Assembly (NCBI RefSeq): GCF_002105155.1
Contig: NW_019028996.1
Coordinates: forward strand, 124,001-188,000
Direction: 5' to 3'
DNA length: 64,000 bases
DNA from: Lobosporangium transversale
Lineage: Eukaryota > Mortierellomycota > Mortierellomycetes > Mortierellales > Mortierellaceae
Shown here: positions 1 to 12,331 of the stretch, piece after piece
Position numbering within the stretch: the first letter of the stretch is position 1
Layout of the letters: each line of letters opens with the position of its first letter
Translations under genes and position numbers: made by a program
Notes under the pieces: generated by a model
Databases searched by the model: none
The model's input: the letters and a program-made list of their open reading frames with translations, nothing else
Told to the model about the DNA's origin: nothing

Positions 1-905
1 AAGGCGTTATCATCATCGCAGCAACTAATTTCCCTGAACTGCTAGATAAAGCATTAGTCAGACCTGGTCGCTTTGATCGGCACGTGAATGTTCCCTTGCC
101 AGACGTCCGTGGAAGAATGCAAATTTTGAAACATCATCTCAAGAATATTAATACTAGCCCCTCTGTGGACATTTCGGTAATTGCACGAGGCACCCCGGGA
201 TTTTCTGGAGCTGATTTAGCAAATCTGATCAACCAAGCTGCAATCCAAGCATCGCGTGAAGGCGTTAGTGAAGTGGGCATCAAACAATTTGAGCATGCCA
301 AGGATAAGATTTTGATGGGTGTAGAGCGACGCAGCCAAGTTGTGACGATGGAATCAAAAAAGTTAACAGCATATCATGAAGGTGGCCACGCTCTGGTAGC
401 ACTTTATACGCCAGGCGCTATGCCACTTCACAAGGCGACAATCATGCCCCGTGGAAATGCTTTGGGTGTTACTGTGCAGTTGCCAGATATGGACAAAGAT
501 AGCTTCACAAGGAAAGAGTACCTGGCACAGTTGGATGTTGCGATGGGGGGTCGTGTAGCAGAGGAGATGATTTTTGGAGCAGAGAATGTGACAAGTGGAT
601 GCTCAAGTGATATTGTCCACGCGACAAGGGTGGCCAAGGCAATGGTAACGCAGTACGGTATGAGTGATAAAGTCGGACCAGTAGCTCATACAGAAGAGGA
701 CATGGCAGTATTATCGACGCCAACGAAACAATTGATTGAATCGGAAACAAAAGGTCTGATCGAAGCTGCAAATATCAGGGTACAGCTACTGCTTAAGACA
801 CATAAAGAGGAGCTGCATCGTTTGGCTAAGGCCCTTGTAGAATATGAGACCTTAACACAAGAAGAGATTCGCCGAGCAATCGAAGGCAAACCAATTGTGC
901 GCTAG
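1..905 (+). CDS. YME1: i-AAA mitochondrial inner-membrane protease, YME1/FtsH type (3' part only)
   Basis: The window opens inside this gene: codons are in frame from base 3, and about 300 C-terminal residues are visible before the TAG at 903-905. The fragment starts at the end of the AAA+ ATPase domain, with the second region of homology and arginine fingers (RPGRFDRHV). It runs through the lid helix region ([15 protein letters not shown]) into an M41 zinc metalloprotease domain with the HEGGH zinc/catalytic motif, and ends with the usual C-terminal helices. This order is that of FtsH/YME1, a hexameric membrane-anchored ATP-dependent protease. In fungi the i-AAA form faces the intermembrane space and degrades unassembled or damaged inner-membrane proteins. 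No intron is visible in this part. The N-terminal targeting peptide, TM segment and Walker motifs lie outside the window, so i-AAA rather than m-AAA identity rests on overall similarity. It is convergent with SYS1, about 295 bp away. Confidence 0.93.
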   Translation, partial: GVIIIAATNFPELLDKALVRPGRFDRHVNVPLPDVRGRMQILKHHLKNINTSPSVDISVIARGTPGFSGADLANLINQAAIQASREGVSEVGIKQFEHAKDKILMGVERRSQVVTMESKKLTAYHEGGHALVALYTPGAMPLHKATIMPRGNALGVTVQLPDMDKDSFTRKEYLAQLDVAMGGRVAEEMIFGAENVTSGCSSDIVHATRVAKAMVTQYGMSDKVGPVAHTEEDMAVLSTPTKQLIESETKGLIEAANIRVQLLLKTHKEELHRLAKALVEYETLTQEEIRRAIEGKPIVR

Positions 906-1200
906 AAAGAAGAATTTCTATTTCCTTTTACTTTATTTGCTGTTTCTCCTATTAATGTATTTCAGTATCCTGTCTTTACTGATCGTCTGCGCTGAAACAA
1001 ATGTAAAATACAGACCATTTTTTGTCTTCCATAACTTTTCAGGCACTGCCTGATAATATTTTCTAATCAATAAACAGATGTAATGATATCATGTTGCTGC
1101 TGAATTCCTTATGCCGGCTGTGGACCTATAAATGAAATACACTTTAATGCTTTATTGATGGGAAGAAATAGTAGGTTTCTTTTTTTTTTTTTTTTTTTTT
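906..1200. other. Convergent intergenic spacer, YME1-SYS1
   Basis: AT-rich spacer between two convergent stop codons. It ends in a T run of about 23 bases at 1180-1202 that abuts the SYS1 stop. It probably holds both 3' UTRs and polyadenylation signals (for example the AATAAA at about 1069). No coding signal was seen. Confidence 0.5.
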
Positions 1201-1955
1201 TTAATCAGTTCCAATGTCCGAGATAGGAACTATCTTATAATTATCTGAAGTCCGCTGACGTCCTTGTTTATGGCTTCCTAGAATGACACTAGAGCGTGCG
1301 AACCCTGACCGTACTACGCTGGCATTGCCACTGGACCGAGCCTTCTGTGGCTGTATGGACCATGAAGTAGATAAGGAAGACGATTGTTGCTGCTGCTGTT
1401 GATCCGGGGAATGGCTGTCAAAGGTCTCCATGAGTAAAGAATCCGACTCACCATAGCTGTATCCATCATGGATCCCAGTTAATGCTTTGCCTTGTAATGA
1501 AAGATGATGACTACCTTTGATAGTGCTCTGATTACTGATACTTTCATTATTATTAATACTGCTAGAACCTGTATTGTTATCATTATTATTCCTATTATTT
1601 CCTGACCCTGATCCTGAAGTTGAAGCTAATCCTGCTCCTGATGCAGATCTAGACTGTAATTCATGATCGCTATTACCACCATTATTGCTACTACTGCCTC
1701 CACCCAGCAAGATTGGCTCCATCTCCTGTTGCATGCAAACGTATTCTCCCCCAAAGATCATGATTCCAGCTGTGGTTCCGTTCAAGGCCCACCACAGGAA
1801 ACCAGTAGGAATGTGATCTGAATAAAGACTCGTCATGATGACATGATAGAGAAGAAGCGTGAGTGAAAAGTCAAGCACCAGGCGTGCGCGCGCAACAATC
1901 TTGAGCAGAAGATAGACTCTGTCATGCAAAGGGAAAGGGAAAACATATTTAACCA

Positions 1956-1988
<33 letters not shown>

Positions 1989-2371
1989 AAATCATGACAA
2001 CCGAACCAACTGTTTATTACCCGATGATTGAGTTAAGCAGCCATGCAAGGCCCAACAGCATCCCCTGAGCATTATCGGTACGAATCTCACGATAATTAAG
2101 GATTGCGTCCAATGTAATATCCATGCCTGAGAACTTGAAGAGCGTAAAGACGATGGTGGAAATGGATATGTACCAAACAGCTTGCAGGCAAACGATTTGT
2201 GACTAAAGAGGTGTATAAAAGGCATCAGAAAACGACGAAAATAATCAGTACGAGACTTCATTTTATTTTTGTTAGAGTCCGGTTGTATGAAAGTGACAAA
2301 TGGATGGCCCATACGAGGATAAGAACAGGGTCCCATTGTGTGGCACGAAAGGATGAGTTAGAGTGCGCCAT
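1201..2371 (-). CDS. SYS1: Golgi integral membrane protein Sys1, three exons
   Basis: Exons on the minus strand are 2371-2315, 2202-2021 and 1918-1201. Introns are 2314-2203 (GTATGG...TTTAG) and 2020-1919 (GTAATA...GACAG). All phases match and the product is 318 aa. Exon 1 gives a short N-terminus ending WDPVLIL. Exon 2 continues SQIVCLQAVWYISIS and a second TM segment ending LLGLAWLLNSIIG. Exon 3 continues VYLLLKIVARARLVLDFSLT and LWWALNGTTAGIMIFGGEYVCM. This is the Sys1 four-TM core, including the conserved RARLVLDF and GEYxCM patches. Sys1 is the Golgi membrane receptor that recruits the Arl3/ARFRP1 GTPase. The C-terminal tail after residue about 160 is unusually long and low-complexity (Gly/Ser/Asn runs, then Gln runs), whereas the human protein ends soon after the last TM. 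The second intron carries a T/A homopolymer stretch of about 30 bases close to the branch region. Confidence 0.9.
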
Positions 2372-4102
2372 GCGGATCGGTTAATAATAAAATTATGAGC
2401 AGAAAGTGCCAATGGAGAATCCGCTTGATGCCCTTCCCGTTATTGTTTGCGAATGTTTGGGAATCCTATTACGTTGATCTATTTGAAAGGTGAAAGGCGA
2501 AAGGCGAAAGAATGTGCTGCTTCTGAATAAAAAAATGTAAATTTCAATTATTTCAATTTCTTTCTGATCATTTTTCCTGACATTATGGCTCCTCATTCAC
2601 TTTTGCCAGATCTCCAGTCATCGCTGATACAATTGGCATACAGGTGATAATTGTTCATCCATGTCATTCAATTACTTGCTTTTTTGAAATGTCACACCAA
2701 CTTTATTGAGTTAACATCAGGACAATTTTCTTAATTTTTTGCGACATGTGCCTTGGCATTGTTCTGCTGAGATACTGAATTCAAATCCATCTCTTGAGAA
2801 TATTCATGTTAAATCATTACATTAAGTGTTGCCTGGACCATATCTGGTAATGGAACTCCAGTTCATAACTTTCTCCGCCACCCTGTCTTCTTGATGCAAT
2901 GGGGTCGTAGAGTCTTGTTACCTCGTCTTTTGTGGCAGAACTTCTTTCCACTAGATTCTTCATATCAAAATCTCAAGAATATACATAGCTCCGTTAGTAG
3001 CTTTTTAAGACGAGTCTCCTTTCGATTCAAGGATATTTTCTTTGTCACTTGTCCTGATTTTTTGTACTGAGGTAACGGATATCATAAGATTCCTTGAAAC
3101 TTTTCGGTAGGACTCTCTGGGCAATAACATTTTGAGCGGTTGAGTTGGTCGCATGTTAAGATTACAATCTGTCGGGATAGCAGAGCATACAAATAATGAA
3201 ATGACGTAGAATAATTGGCAATTGCATATTATAACAGTGGCATGTCAGTTCATGGGTGTGAGGCAAGGAGGATGAAGAACCATAATCAATTCATTGTATT
3301 AGTTTCGAAGGATACCGTGCTGGGGGGTTGTGAGAACCCTTGTGTAGCAATATTAGTAATAAAAGAGCTCAAGGAAATAATTCACTAACCACCAACTTTT
3401 CCATATATTAAATATCTACCGCCTAATGAAAGATGGCAGGACATTCCTTCCTTGGTTTGATCTCATATTCAAATGTACGAACTCCTTCAGAATAATCATA
3501 AAAATGAAGGACTAAAGACAAATAAATAGAATTCAAAGAGGACCACATCGGATAAAGAGGTTAAACTCTTGAATTGTAAAAAAAAGAAGGACATGATGTC
3601 TGACAAACACAAATTCCATGCATTGACCAGGCTGTCACCAGCCAAGGGGTTGTGAGTTAAAGAACGGCAATGTTGTTTGGTCAAGAATTAGTCAAGACTG
3701 AGTTCGTCCGTCGGAAAATCGTTTATCAGGAAGAGGTAATCCCAAAATGGAATAGTTTCGATCATTGTTCTGTTTTAACTCGAAATAATATATTTTGCAA
3801 CCGATGTTCGCGATCATATTCTTTTCCTAATTTCTAAATAGATAGTGGGAGCCTTACAATGGGGCTTTCATCACCCTCTTTCATCTTATTGCCACGATAG
3901 CATAACTAATGATATCCAAACTAATTTTGTTTCTATAGGCTTCCATGAACAGCTTGTTTCATACCCTTGAGAAACAACTATAAAAGCCAACCATTATCCT
4001 TATTGTATTCTTTTCTTTTTCATTTTACATCATTACCCGTTCATTGCAGTAGCCTTACCATAGTAACTCTCTCTATTCCCTATTCCATTTATATACATCA
4101 CA
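2372..4102. other. Intergenic region upstream of SYS1 and the MDR reductase
   Basis: About 1.7 kb of AT-rich DNA between divergent genes. I found no ORF with family resemblance and no tRNA-like cloverleaf. The last 200 bases before the reductase are pyrimidine-rich (CTCTCTATTCCC and similar), as expected of a fungal promoter and leader. Confidence 0.5.
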
Positions 4103-5325
4103 ATGGTTCAGAATAAGTCTGTGATCTTCTTAAAGCATCCCGTCGAGTATCCTGTTCCCGGTGAACATTTTGCTGTCGAAACCAAGGAGCTCGATGTTGA
4201 TCTTAAGCCCAATGATGTTCTTGTCCGCAATCTCTTCATTTCTCTGGATCCTTGTATGGGTTGAAACGGGTTTAATGTATTTTGGCGGCTGCTGCAGTTA
4301 TTGTACGTACAGTCCCATGAATGCTAAATGTGGCTATTTCTGGTTTCCTACATCAATAGACATGCGTGGCAAGATGAGAGATACAACCAAGTCCTACACT
4401 GCTAGCTTTGTCATTGGTGAGCCTTTGAATGGCGGAGGTGTGTCCGAGGTCATCGAATCTAAGAATGACTCTTTCCCTGTTGGCACCATCGTCACTGGCA
4501 CGGTTGGTTGGGAGCAGTACAGTGTCGTGCCCGGTGCTCAAGGTCTTCGTGCCATCCTTAATGCTCGAGATTCTAAAGTTCCACTTTCAGTCTATATCGG
4601 TGTCCTTGGAATGCCTGTAGGTCATTTTCAAGGCATTTCAGATATATAAAAAAGTCGCAGCCAGTCAACTAACAAACTTAGTTGTTTTAATTTTCCTTGA
4701 ACAGGGCATGACCGCCTATTCTTCTCTCAAGATCATTGGGAAGCCCAAGGCCGGTGAGACGATTTTCATCTCGGCTGCTTCTGGTGCTGTTGGACAGCTA
4801 GTAGGTCAAATGTCTAAGCAGCTTGGCCTTCGTGTCATTGGATCCGCTGGATCAGACGAAAAAGTCGAGTATTTGCTTAAGGAACTTAAATTTGATGCCG
4901 CGTTCAACTACAAGAAGGGAAATATCTTGAAGGAGCTCCAAGCTGCTGCACCCAAGGGTATCGACATCTACTACGAAAACGTCGGCGGTGAGACCCTCGA
5001 AGCAGCTCTGGAGGTGATGAATAATCACGGTCGTGTCATTGCTTGCGGAATGATCAGTGTCTACAACACGCCCAATCCCTATGGCGTCCGTAACCTGTTC
5101 CATATTGTTTCCAAGCGCATTACTATGCGTGGCTTCATTGTCAGCGATTTTGCTGATGAATGCGGTGCTGATTTTGCCAAAGATGTCGGGTCATGGCTGA
5201 TGAACGGAGAGATTGTCTATAAGGAAGATATTGCCGTTGGTATTGAGAATGCACCCGATGCCTTCGTTGGCATGCTCAAGGGTAAAAACTTTGGAAAGCA
5301 AGTGGTCAAGATTGCTGATTTGTAG
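4103..5325 (+). CDS. NADP-dependent alkenal/2-alkenal double-bond reductase-like MDR enzyme
   Basis: Exons 4103-4253, 4360-4616 and 4705-5325 join in phase through GTATGG...AATAG and GTAGGT...AACAG introns, giving 342 aa. The product is a zinc-independent medium-chain dehydrogenase/reductase of the PTGR1 / leukotriene B4 12-hydroxydehydrogenase group. It has an N-terminal GroES-like fold with SLDPYMRGKM, then a Rossmann fold with the nucleotide motif AASGAVGQLVGQ, then IDIYYENVGG and the C-terminal segment ending FGKQVVKIADL. Catalytic zinc ligands of alcohol dehydrogenases are absent. The family uses NADPH to reduce the C=C bond of reactive enals and enones, and is usually a cytosolic detoxification enzyme. 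The exact substrate cannot be read from sequence. Fungal homologues are often annotated as CipB-like oxidoreductases. Confidence 0.9.
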
Positions 5326-5491
5326 TTTTAGTTTTGTTTGCAGCAACACCTCTCTATTCAATCCTAAAATAAAAATCTTAACTGAAATCTGAGGAATCGA
5401 GGGAACGTTGCCACCAAATTCATCATTCCTCCTCATCTGCATTTTTTCACTTTATTTTTATCGTTCGCACCATATTTCAATCTATTACACT

Positions 5492-5799
5492 CTATCCAGG
5501 GAGCACTTTATAACAGAGGCATTTAAAGGAGGCGATCAAATTCCTTAATCGATCTTCGGGATAAAAATAAGGAAAGAAGACTCGATATGTATGTCCCAGA
5601 AGGATGGAACCCTTCTGATCAAGAATAACTTTTTCACTACCATTATCAGATGAGATAGCCTTAAAAAGAATGGCTATTATGTAAAAATGTTGCATTGCAA
5701 GCAATAACCGGTCTGAGTGTCATCCGCGGCACTCATGTCACTTGCATAGTCCGCATTGTCAGTCGTCTTATTTTGAGAAGCGCCATGATCAGGATGCAT
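5492..5799 (-). CDS. Possible small unrecognised gene (two coding-like segments)
   Basis: On the minus strand an ATG at 5799 opens a segment beginning MHPDHGASQNK that runs to about 5709. A second segment in another frame contains GSEKVILDQKGSILLGHTYR and FYPEDRLRNLIASF and stops at 5492. Both look more protein-like than their surroundings. Joining them in phase needs removal of 35 bases (5708-5674, GT...AG), which is very short for an intron. The locus could therefore be a frameshifted relic or chance ORFs. I do not recognise a family. It is convergent with the reductase, 167 bp from its stop. Confidence 0.22.
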
Positions 5800-6831
5800 C
5801 CCTCCCTAAACTATGGGTTGTATATGAAGGATTTGTTAAGAGTCTGATAAAAAGAAAGTTTAAGAAAGCGTAGCGGGGCAGAATGGTCGCTATCTCTGGT
5901 TTTTCGTTCACAAATACTGCCTGGAACTCTCAGGAATGTGCTTGTGAGTATATGAAATATCGAGATGATAATGACGAGAAAAAAGGGTCAGGGAGAAAAG
6001 AACAAATAAACATCTTGACATCGATTTGCAATCCAGACATACATTTTATGCAGTACCTGCAATTGGAGCCTTGTCCTCCATCCTGATTTTCACACAAGGT
6101 TGCGTTGTAGCCCTCTCACTCTCTCTTCGGTTCTCTCTTTGGTTCTCTCTTCCCCTATTCTTCTCTTTCATATCATCCACTATATATTTTACCAGTTGAA
6201 TCGGTATCGGTATCCTCCTGTTTCCATTCTTATTTTCATCCCTTTCAGCTTACTCCTCCTCGTTTCCTTACTTTCACACACTCCATTTTCCAACACTCAT
6301 CTTGGCATCCTTTCTGATATTCGTCTATCCCTTTGTCCATTTCTTGTTTTCCTTCGCTCGTGTTTGTTCAAGGCTTAATTTTCCACCCATTATCACGACA
6401 GTCATTAACAGACATTGACATCCCACATTCTCTCACCATTTTTGGACGTTATCATTCTGGTTTTATTACACATTTATTGATTGCCTCAGGCAGGGTGGTC
6501 TCCCTTTCTCCAACAGTTGTGCAACCAACGTTGGCTTCTGTGCAATCTTTTCTCTACCACCAGTTAATAAAAGTGGCCAAAGCACATTTCGCCCATTAGT
6601 CAGAACCTAGTACACAGCATCCATATCCACGTCTTCTTTTTAACAATATTAAGATCTTATAAATTCTCGAAGGCTATTACTGACGTAGAGTCTAGAGGGG
6701 AGCCAGTGAACATCATCCCTCTCACGGGAGTTGTCCGTCCCCGTTTTCACTAGTGACATTGTCATATAGTATTCACTGTAAGAAGATAAAATTGACAACA
6801 TCGCAAAAAAAAGGAAAAAGAAAAGATAGTG
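5800..6831. other. Intergenic region and long pyrimidine-rich leader before the RING gene
   Basis: From about 6100 to 6420 the plus strand is dominated by CTCTCT/TTCTCC tracts, which produce a spurious hydrophobic ORF. This is typical of fungal promoters and 5' leaders. Nothing else was identified. Confidence 0.5.
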
Positions 6832-7359
6832 ATGCTCACTATTGCTTTCAAGATGGCACAGTGCCTCTATTTGTGCTGTTTCTTTGTCATCCTCAGTGGG
6901 TTCGCCACCACCAAGTTGACGAATTTGACCCATGCATATCCTATCAACACAATTCTGCGGCCCCTTCGTCCCGCTCAGAAGGACATCGCTAGTCATGATA
7001 CATTAAGATCAGTGGCTTCAAATTCCGCCTCCTTCTCCCCTGCTTCAGTCGTCGACCTTACCACAGGATTTATTCAGAAACCTTTAATGCAGATAATAGC
7101 CCCTAATATGTCTTTCTTTGCAGCCCTGGATCTTCCCTCTCCTTCTTCCCCTTCTTCTACTTTGTCACCGCCATCTACCACATCGCTACCTGCAAGTAAT
7201 GACTCAGTTGCCCAGGAAAACAGTACCAATGGTAGCACACCTTTACTACTACCTACTTCGAGTTTGGCCATCGCAACTAGTCAAATCTATCATGTGGATG
7301 ATTCGCAGATGTTTGGAGCTGGAAGTAAAGAGCCCCTGACGGTATGCAGAAATATCGTG

Positions 7360-7395
<36 letters not shown>

Positions 7396-10300
7396 CGCTT
7401 CATGGACGCTAATTCTTTTTCAAAATGAACTTAGGGTGTACTGGTCGAGTGGAGGATTGCATGCGACCTTGGCGGCTCACTATCCATCTATCCTCCGACA
7501 GAGCACCCCTGGATAGCATTCGTGTCATCGGCGCTTCTTTCCAACAACCTATCAAATTCAAATGACACCAGTGAAGGAGACGGCAGAAATCGCTGTGATG
7601 TATCTATGCTTATATCTATCATTCAAGCGGTTTCAGAGCATGCTACGGGTATGATCATATACGATGATAACAAGGCAAGGGTTTCGTTTGCAGAGGTGAA
7701 AGCTCAAACAGAGCGTGCAATCCAACACATCTTTCGCAGCCAGGGTCCAGAGAATACACGAGCTTTTGAAGCCCCACTGAAGGAAGGACTCCTGACTAAG
7801 CGTGCGCTACGAGGATTTTCAAAAGGTGAAATTTTGGCCAAGATAGGAGCCTCAGAGCGACAACATAGTGAAACCTCTCAAGGTCAACAAGTCTCAACAA
7901 AATCAAGCATGAATAGTGAAGCCCCGCCTGATTCCACAGAACTCCAGGCTGAAGATACAAATTCATCTGCTGCCTTCTCCAGTACGAAATCTACGTCGAC
8001 ACAGCCTCAGCAAGCTAGGATGCCTACTATCGGGATTATGGCACTCAGTGACCCTAGATTGATCAAGATTTTAAGCACGAGCATTGCAACTGAGGGCGAA
8101 TTCGTGATTGGACAAATGACATTCACAAATCGTGCCCTTGAACCTAATAACCCTCCTACCACACCAAGAAACCCTACATCGACACATGTCCCGCCAACTA
8201 CTAACGAACATCCTATAGCGGATCGCTCATTGGGCCTCTTCTTTTGGATCGCTTTGGGATTCATAGCCTTCATTGTCAGTATTTGGTAAAGTGCCTGCCA
8301 GTGTTTTTTTTGTCCCATCTGCACTTTCATGACAAAGTATTCACTTTCTTTTTAACATATTCACTTGCATAACTTACAGGGCCGGGTTTGGTGTGATTGA
8401 GGCTCGCTCATTGTCTCATAGGAGGCGGCAGGTTGTGATGGAGAACATCAGGCTTAGGACTGTGGATCAAAAGGTTCTGGACACTTACAAGATTAGGATC
8501 TTTCAAGAGGACGACATTGTTTATACAGACGGCGAAAGTGAGGATGAGGATGCCAAAAACAATGAAAAAAACAAATCAGATGAAGTAGCAGCAACTTTCC
8601 ACAACACTGGGTCTTCCCATGGTGTAGTTGATATAACCAATTGTTTAGGACAACAACAGCACCTGGATCTTGAAAAAGTTGTTATAGATCAAGAAAACCG
8701 GAGGCGCTGCAACAGTGATACACAACTAATTGGTACTCTATACCATTGCGGGCAGCGCGTGCCCACTCGCACGGGTCTCGGCGTTCCACAAATACCAGCT
8801 ATGGACCAAAGTAGTTATGCGGGCTCTGCTAGAGGTTCGCTAGGAATGGAACGAAGGGGTGGATCCTTTGACGAGACCCTATATGGCGGGCTAGGTGCAT
8901 CCACTGGCATGCAGTCAAGCCTATTTACAGGATGTCATCCTGCGGTGAAGTCGGTTGCAGCCAAAGATCATAACAAGCGATGCCATAACTGGGTAGGAAA
9001 CAAATTTGGAAATTATGCTGACTTTGGGGACAAGAATAGTATGTATGATGATTATGTTCAAGAGAAAAAATACAAATCGCATGCACAGGAGGGATGGAGG
9101 AATTTGGAGATCGGCAGGGATATTGCGACATCATATGTCAAAAGCAACTCAAGGTCTGATGCTGGACCCAAGCTGGTAGTCAAATCGCTTGGTGGTCGCC
9201 GAAGGTCATTGCCATCCTTATATTTCGTGCCTACAGACGGAGATATAACCAAAACAACCACACCTAGAAGGGCTAGTACTGCAGGCGTTCTAGAGACAAG
9301 AGCTCTATGCTCTCAATCAACGTTGCAGCATGATGACCGTTTTACCCTGCCACGCAAGCTCAAAACAGGTCCGCTACCATTAAACATTGTCTCACTCACG
9401 GATGTGGCCACCTCAGCATCTTCTGATGATAACTCCAGTTCTCTAGAGGCCAGTATCGCTGAGTCCCTTGCTCCAGCAGAGCGGGCTGGCGAGCGTAGGC
9501 GACCAAGCTTGAGTGCAGTGATCATGTCCGACAACGGTTTTGGAGCCGCGCAACCAGATTGGCGCAGTTCACTCAGACTGATTCTCCGTAGGCCATCTAT
9601 ACAAATTCACTGGCAAGGCTCGCCAGCATCGTTGCTTTCGTCTCCTGGAGACAGAGAGTCTGAGTATGGTAGCAAAAAGCGAAGTGATCCCGATGATGGA
9701 TGTGGTGTTGGGGTACTCCATATCCACACTGATCAAAGAACAACGAGAAAACATCAGAATCAATCGCCAGAACAGCTGTACAGGAGAAGCCTCGACCAAC
9801 CATCTTCCACTCAGAGCCATCCCGATAATAATGATATGCCAATACAAAGGAAAATTTCTAGGCTTTCTCTGAATACAGGTGAAGCCCATAAGGATAAGAG
9901 CATTCATCTGAACCCTCAGCATACAATGAAGCAGCAGAGCGACAATAAACGACAGCAACAAATTGAGGGCCTTTGTGGTATTGGGAACCAATTCGTTAGA
10001 GTTCATAGCCGCAATAGCAGCACCCAACAGCAGATAAACTCAACAAGCGCTTCTGTAGAAGGCTATCCTCAGACTCGTAAATTCAATGGTAATGATAAAG
10101 GCATGGCTGTAACTACTACAGATACACTAACTGGTATGACAGGCGACAATAGTTCAGCCTCAGCTTCAGCTGCAGGACCAATAAAAACAACACAGCTTAA
10201 GAAGAGGGCCAGAAGGAGACGATATGATCCATGCGCAATCTGCCTAGAAGAATATGAAGTTGGGGATAAGTTGAGGGAGTTACCTTGCAAACATTATTTT

Positions 10301-10658
10301 CACAGCGATTGCATTGATCCATGGTTCAAAGAAGTTCATGGTATCTGTCCTATTTGTAAGAGGGACTATTCTCAAGGTGAACAGACCGATACATATTTAC
10401 ATATTGCATATTCATGCCTTTTTTTAAAACTTAATTCTAATGTGTGATTATTATTTTTTTTTTTTTTTTTTTTTTTTTTGCATCTGAGCTGCAGCATCAA
10501 GAAGGACTCCACGGACAAGGACACCAACAAGAATAGTGTCTGAAAATGAGCAACCATCTGGTATTCTGGCATTTTTATCCCCACTTTCACTCTTTGCTAC
10601 GGCATCAACAGCTAGCAGCTATTTCTTTTACACATCCGAAGCAAGCGCCTACATGTAA
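6832..10658 (+). CDS. PA-TM-RING (Goliath/RNF13-like) transmembrane E3 ubiquitin ligase, four exons
   Basis: Exons 6832-7341, 7435-8285, 8380-10376 and 10495-10658 join in phase to 1173 aa. The ATG at 6832 is the first in frame and begins a signal peptide ([15 protein letters not shown]). Next comes a low-complexity stretch and a diverged protease-associated (PA) luminal domain split by intron 1 ([41 protein letters not shown]). One TM helix follows ([19 protein letters not shown]). A long disordered basic/Ser-rich cytosolic region of about 600 residues precedes a RING-H2 at residues about 1070-1112, with ligands C-x2-C-x14-C-x-H-x2-H-x2-C-x11-C-x2-C. PA-TM-RING proteins ubiquitinate membrane cargo in the endosomal/vacuolar system. 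Introns 1 and 3 each contain a T run of 25-35 bases near the acceptor. Exon 4 is inferred: the open frame after CTGCAG fits in phase, but reading through intron 3 would instead end the protein at 10445. Confidence 0.88.
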
Positions 10659-12145
10659 TAACGACAAGTACACACGCACTACACTCTAATGCACTAATAA
10701 TCATCAGTATAGCTCTACTTTTAGTTACTAATCAATGGTGTGAGACCTGTCTGATCAGAAAATACTCCATCTTAATACATATAGTATATGCAAACTAAAT
10801 CTTTATCTTGTGCATTCAATTTTTGAAAGCATTACACATCGTTACGCGTGCAGTATCGCTTGTTAATTATTGCTTTTTATTTCGATTCAGAGCCTCGTTC
10901 ATCATAACATTTCCTGTGAGAATAAGAGTGTAATCCAAGAATAGTCGAACATAGGAAGTGGGGGCGACACGTCGTTTGTTAAATCGAGCACGCATTCAAC
11001 GAAATATCATATCCCTTTGGTCAGTTTAGTGTGCTTATATTTTTAGGAAATTAGCTTAAGTTGCTAGAAGATTCGCTTAAATAAATCCCAACTCCACTTA
11101 ACATGTCAACCAAATGTGCTCACTTTTAAATCATTTTAACTCGTAACTGTTTGTTGATATATATCTAGACACACTCAACACATCTATCAACATATACACC
11201 ATTCAATGGATACATGCCTCAACACATACACCCAAGTCTCCAAGCGCCAAGGGTAATAGTAATGGACAATGTCAAGTTCCGCAAAAGCCCAGAGATCAAA
11301 AAAGTAATTGAAGCCATGGTCTTACATTCTTGTTCCTACCCCCATATACCCCTCGCTTCAATACGACTGAATGGGTCTTTGGTCATGTTAAGGCCGATGT
11401 AAGGATCCAAGAGTTAGATAGATAAGCAAGAAATGTTAACAGAGCACGTTGAGGCAAGTCTTCGAAATATGATACTGTATTACCCCCTCAATGTGCTGTG
11501 GGTGGATGCGTGAGGTCAATAGGAACATATCAATAGCACTCAGAGGTGAACCTCTGGGTCGATATTACAGTTGAATAAAACTTAAGCGAATTTGGTTTGA
11601 AAGTTAAGTAAAATTGGTAAGCCACTTGGCTCAGTTGGTTGGTAAAATAGCACCAATGATATATAAAATAGCACACTCAATTGGTCAAAGGGATAAAACT
11701 CCAGCTGTGCGATACGATATGAAGTCATCGAGGTTACTCTGGTTGGTCGAGCGCCCAACGATTTCGAGCGCTTGGATAGAGCTGATTTCAGCTGAACAAG
11801 GTTTTGAGCCATCCCCTGTTTCTTGTAAGAGAGCTCTGCTCCCACTGCTCCCAGAACTTGGACATGTGGGAGGATACGACTGTTATTCATTTTGATAAAT
11901 TCATTTCAATCAAAAAAGGTACGTTACGAAAATTCACGCGCTTCACATCGATTTCACGTGCAGACACGATGCCATTTGTAAATCTGCCATTCTTCATAAG
12001 AGGGAAGCAAAAGAGAGAAAGAGAGAGAGAGAGAGATCGGTCCATTGTCTTCTTTTCTTAATCATTTCCATTTGTTCACCAGACAGTTTTTTTCATCTTC
12101 CCATTCCTCAGAACCATCATCATTCACTCAGTCAGGCAAAGCAGA
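10659..12145. other. Intergenic region between the RING gene and the lipase gene
   Basis: AT-rich, without convincing ORFs. It contains a tRNA-like segment (separate entry) and a GA microsatellite at about 12015-12037. An ATG at 12146 may begin the lipase gene. Confidence 0.4.
11615..11840 (+). repeat. Possible degraded tRNA-derived (SINE-like) sequence
   Basis: A segment near 11631 reads TGGCTCAGTTGG, a full match to the Pol III A-box consensus, and sits in a tRNA-like 5' half (GCCACTTGGCTCAGTTGG). About 170 bases further on, GGTTTTGAGCC resembles a B box with two changes. The spacing is too long for a tRNA and no cloverleaf forms, so a decayed SINE-like element or chance are the alternatives. 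No second copy is visible in the window. Confidence 0.22.
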
Positions 12146-12331
12146 ATGGTCGGGTTATTGGCCCTACATGTTTTTAACACCTTGAACCATGAATATTTAG
12201 TACAACAGAAGCTAAAACTTCCGGCCTATTGTAATTTGTGGTCGCTATCGTATGGTCCTATTTTAATATAGATACCTTTTATAGACTCACTCATACAATT
12301 ACTTGCGACTATTTCTGCGTCTTTGCTACAG

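Noticed and set aside
1992-2336. 114-codon minus-strand ORF overlapping SYS1 exon 2
   Set aside because: It is the wrong frame of the true SYS1 exon, as the conserved Sys1 residues are in the neighbouring frame.
6100-6600. Overlapping hydrophobic ORFs upstream of the RING gene
   Set aside because: They are translations of a CT-rich promoter/leader, with no domain, no splice context and biased composition.
10377-10447. Alternative C-terminus of the RING protein by reading through intron 3
   Set aside because: It gives a short unstructured tail ending just before a T run. The splice to CTGCAG keeps a longer open frame in phase, so the spliced form was preferred, though both are possible.
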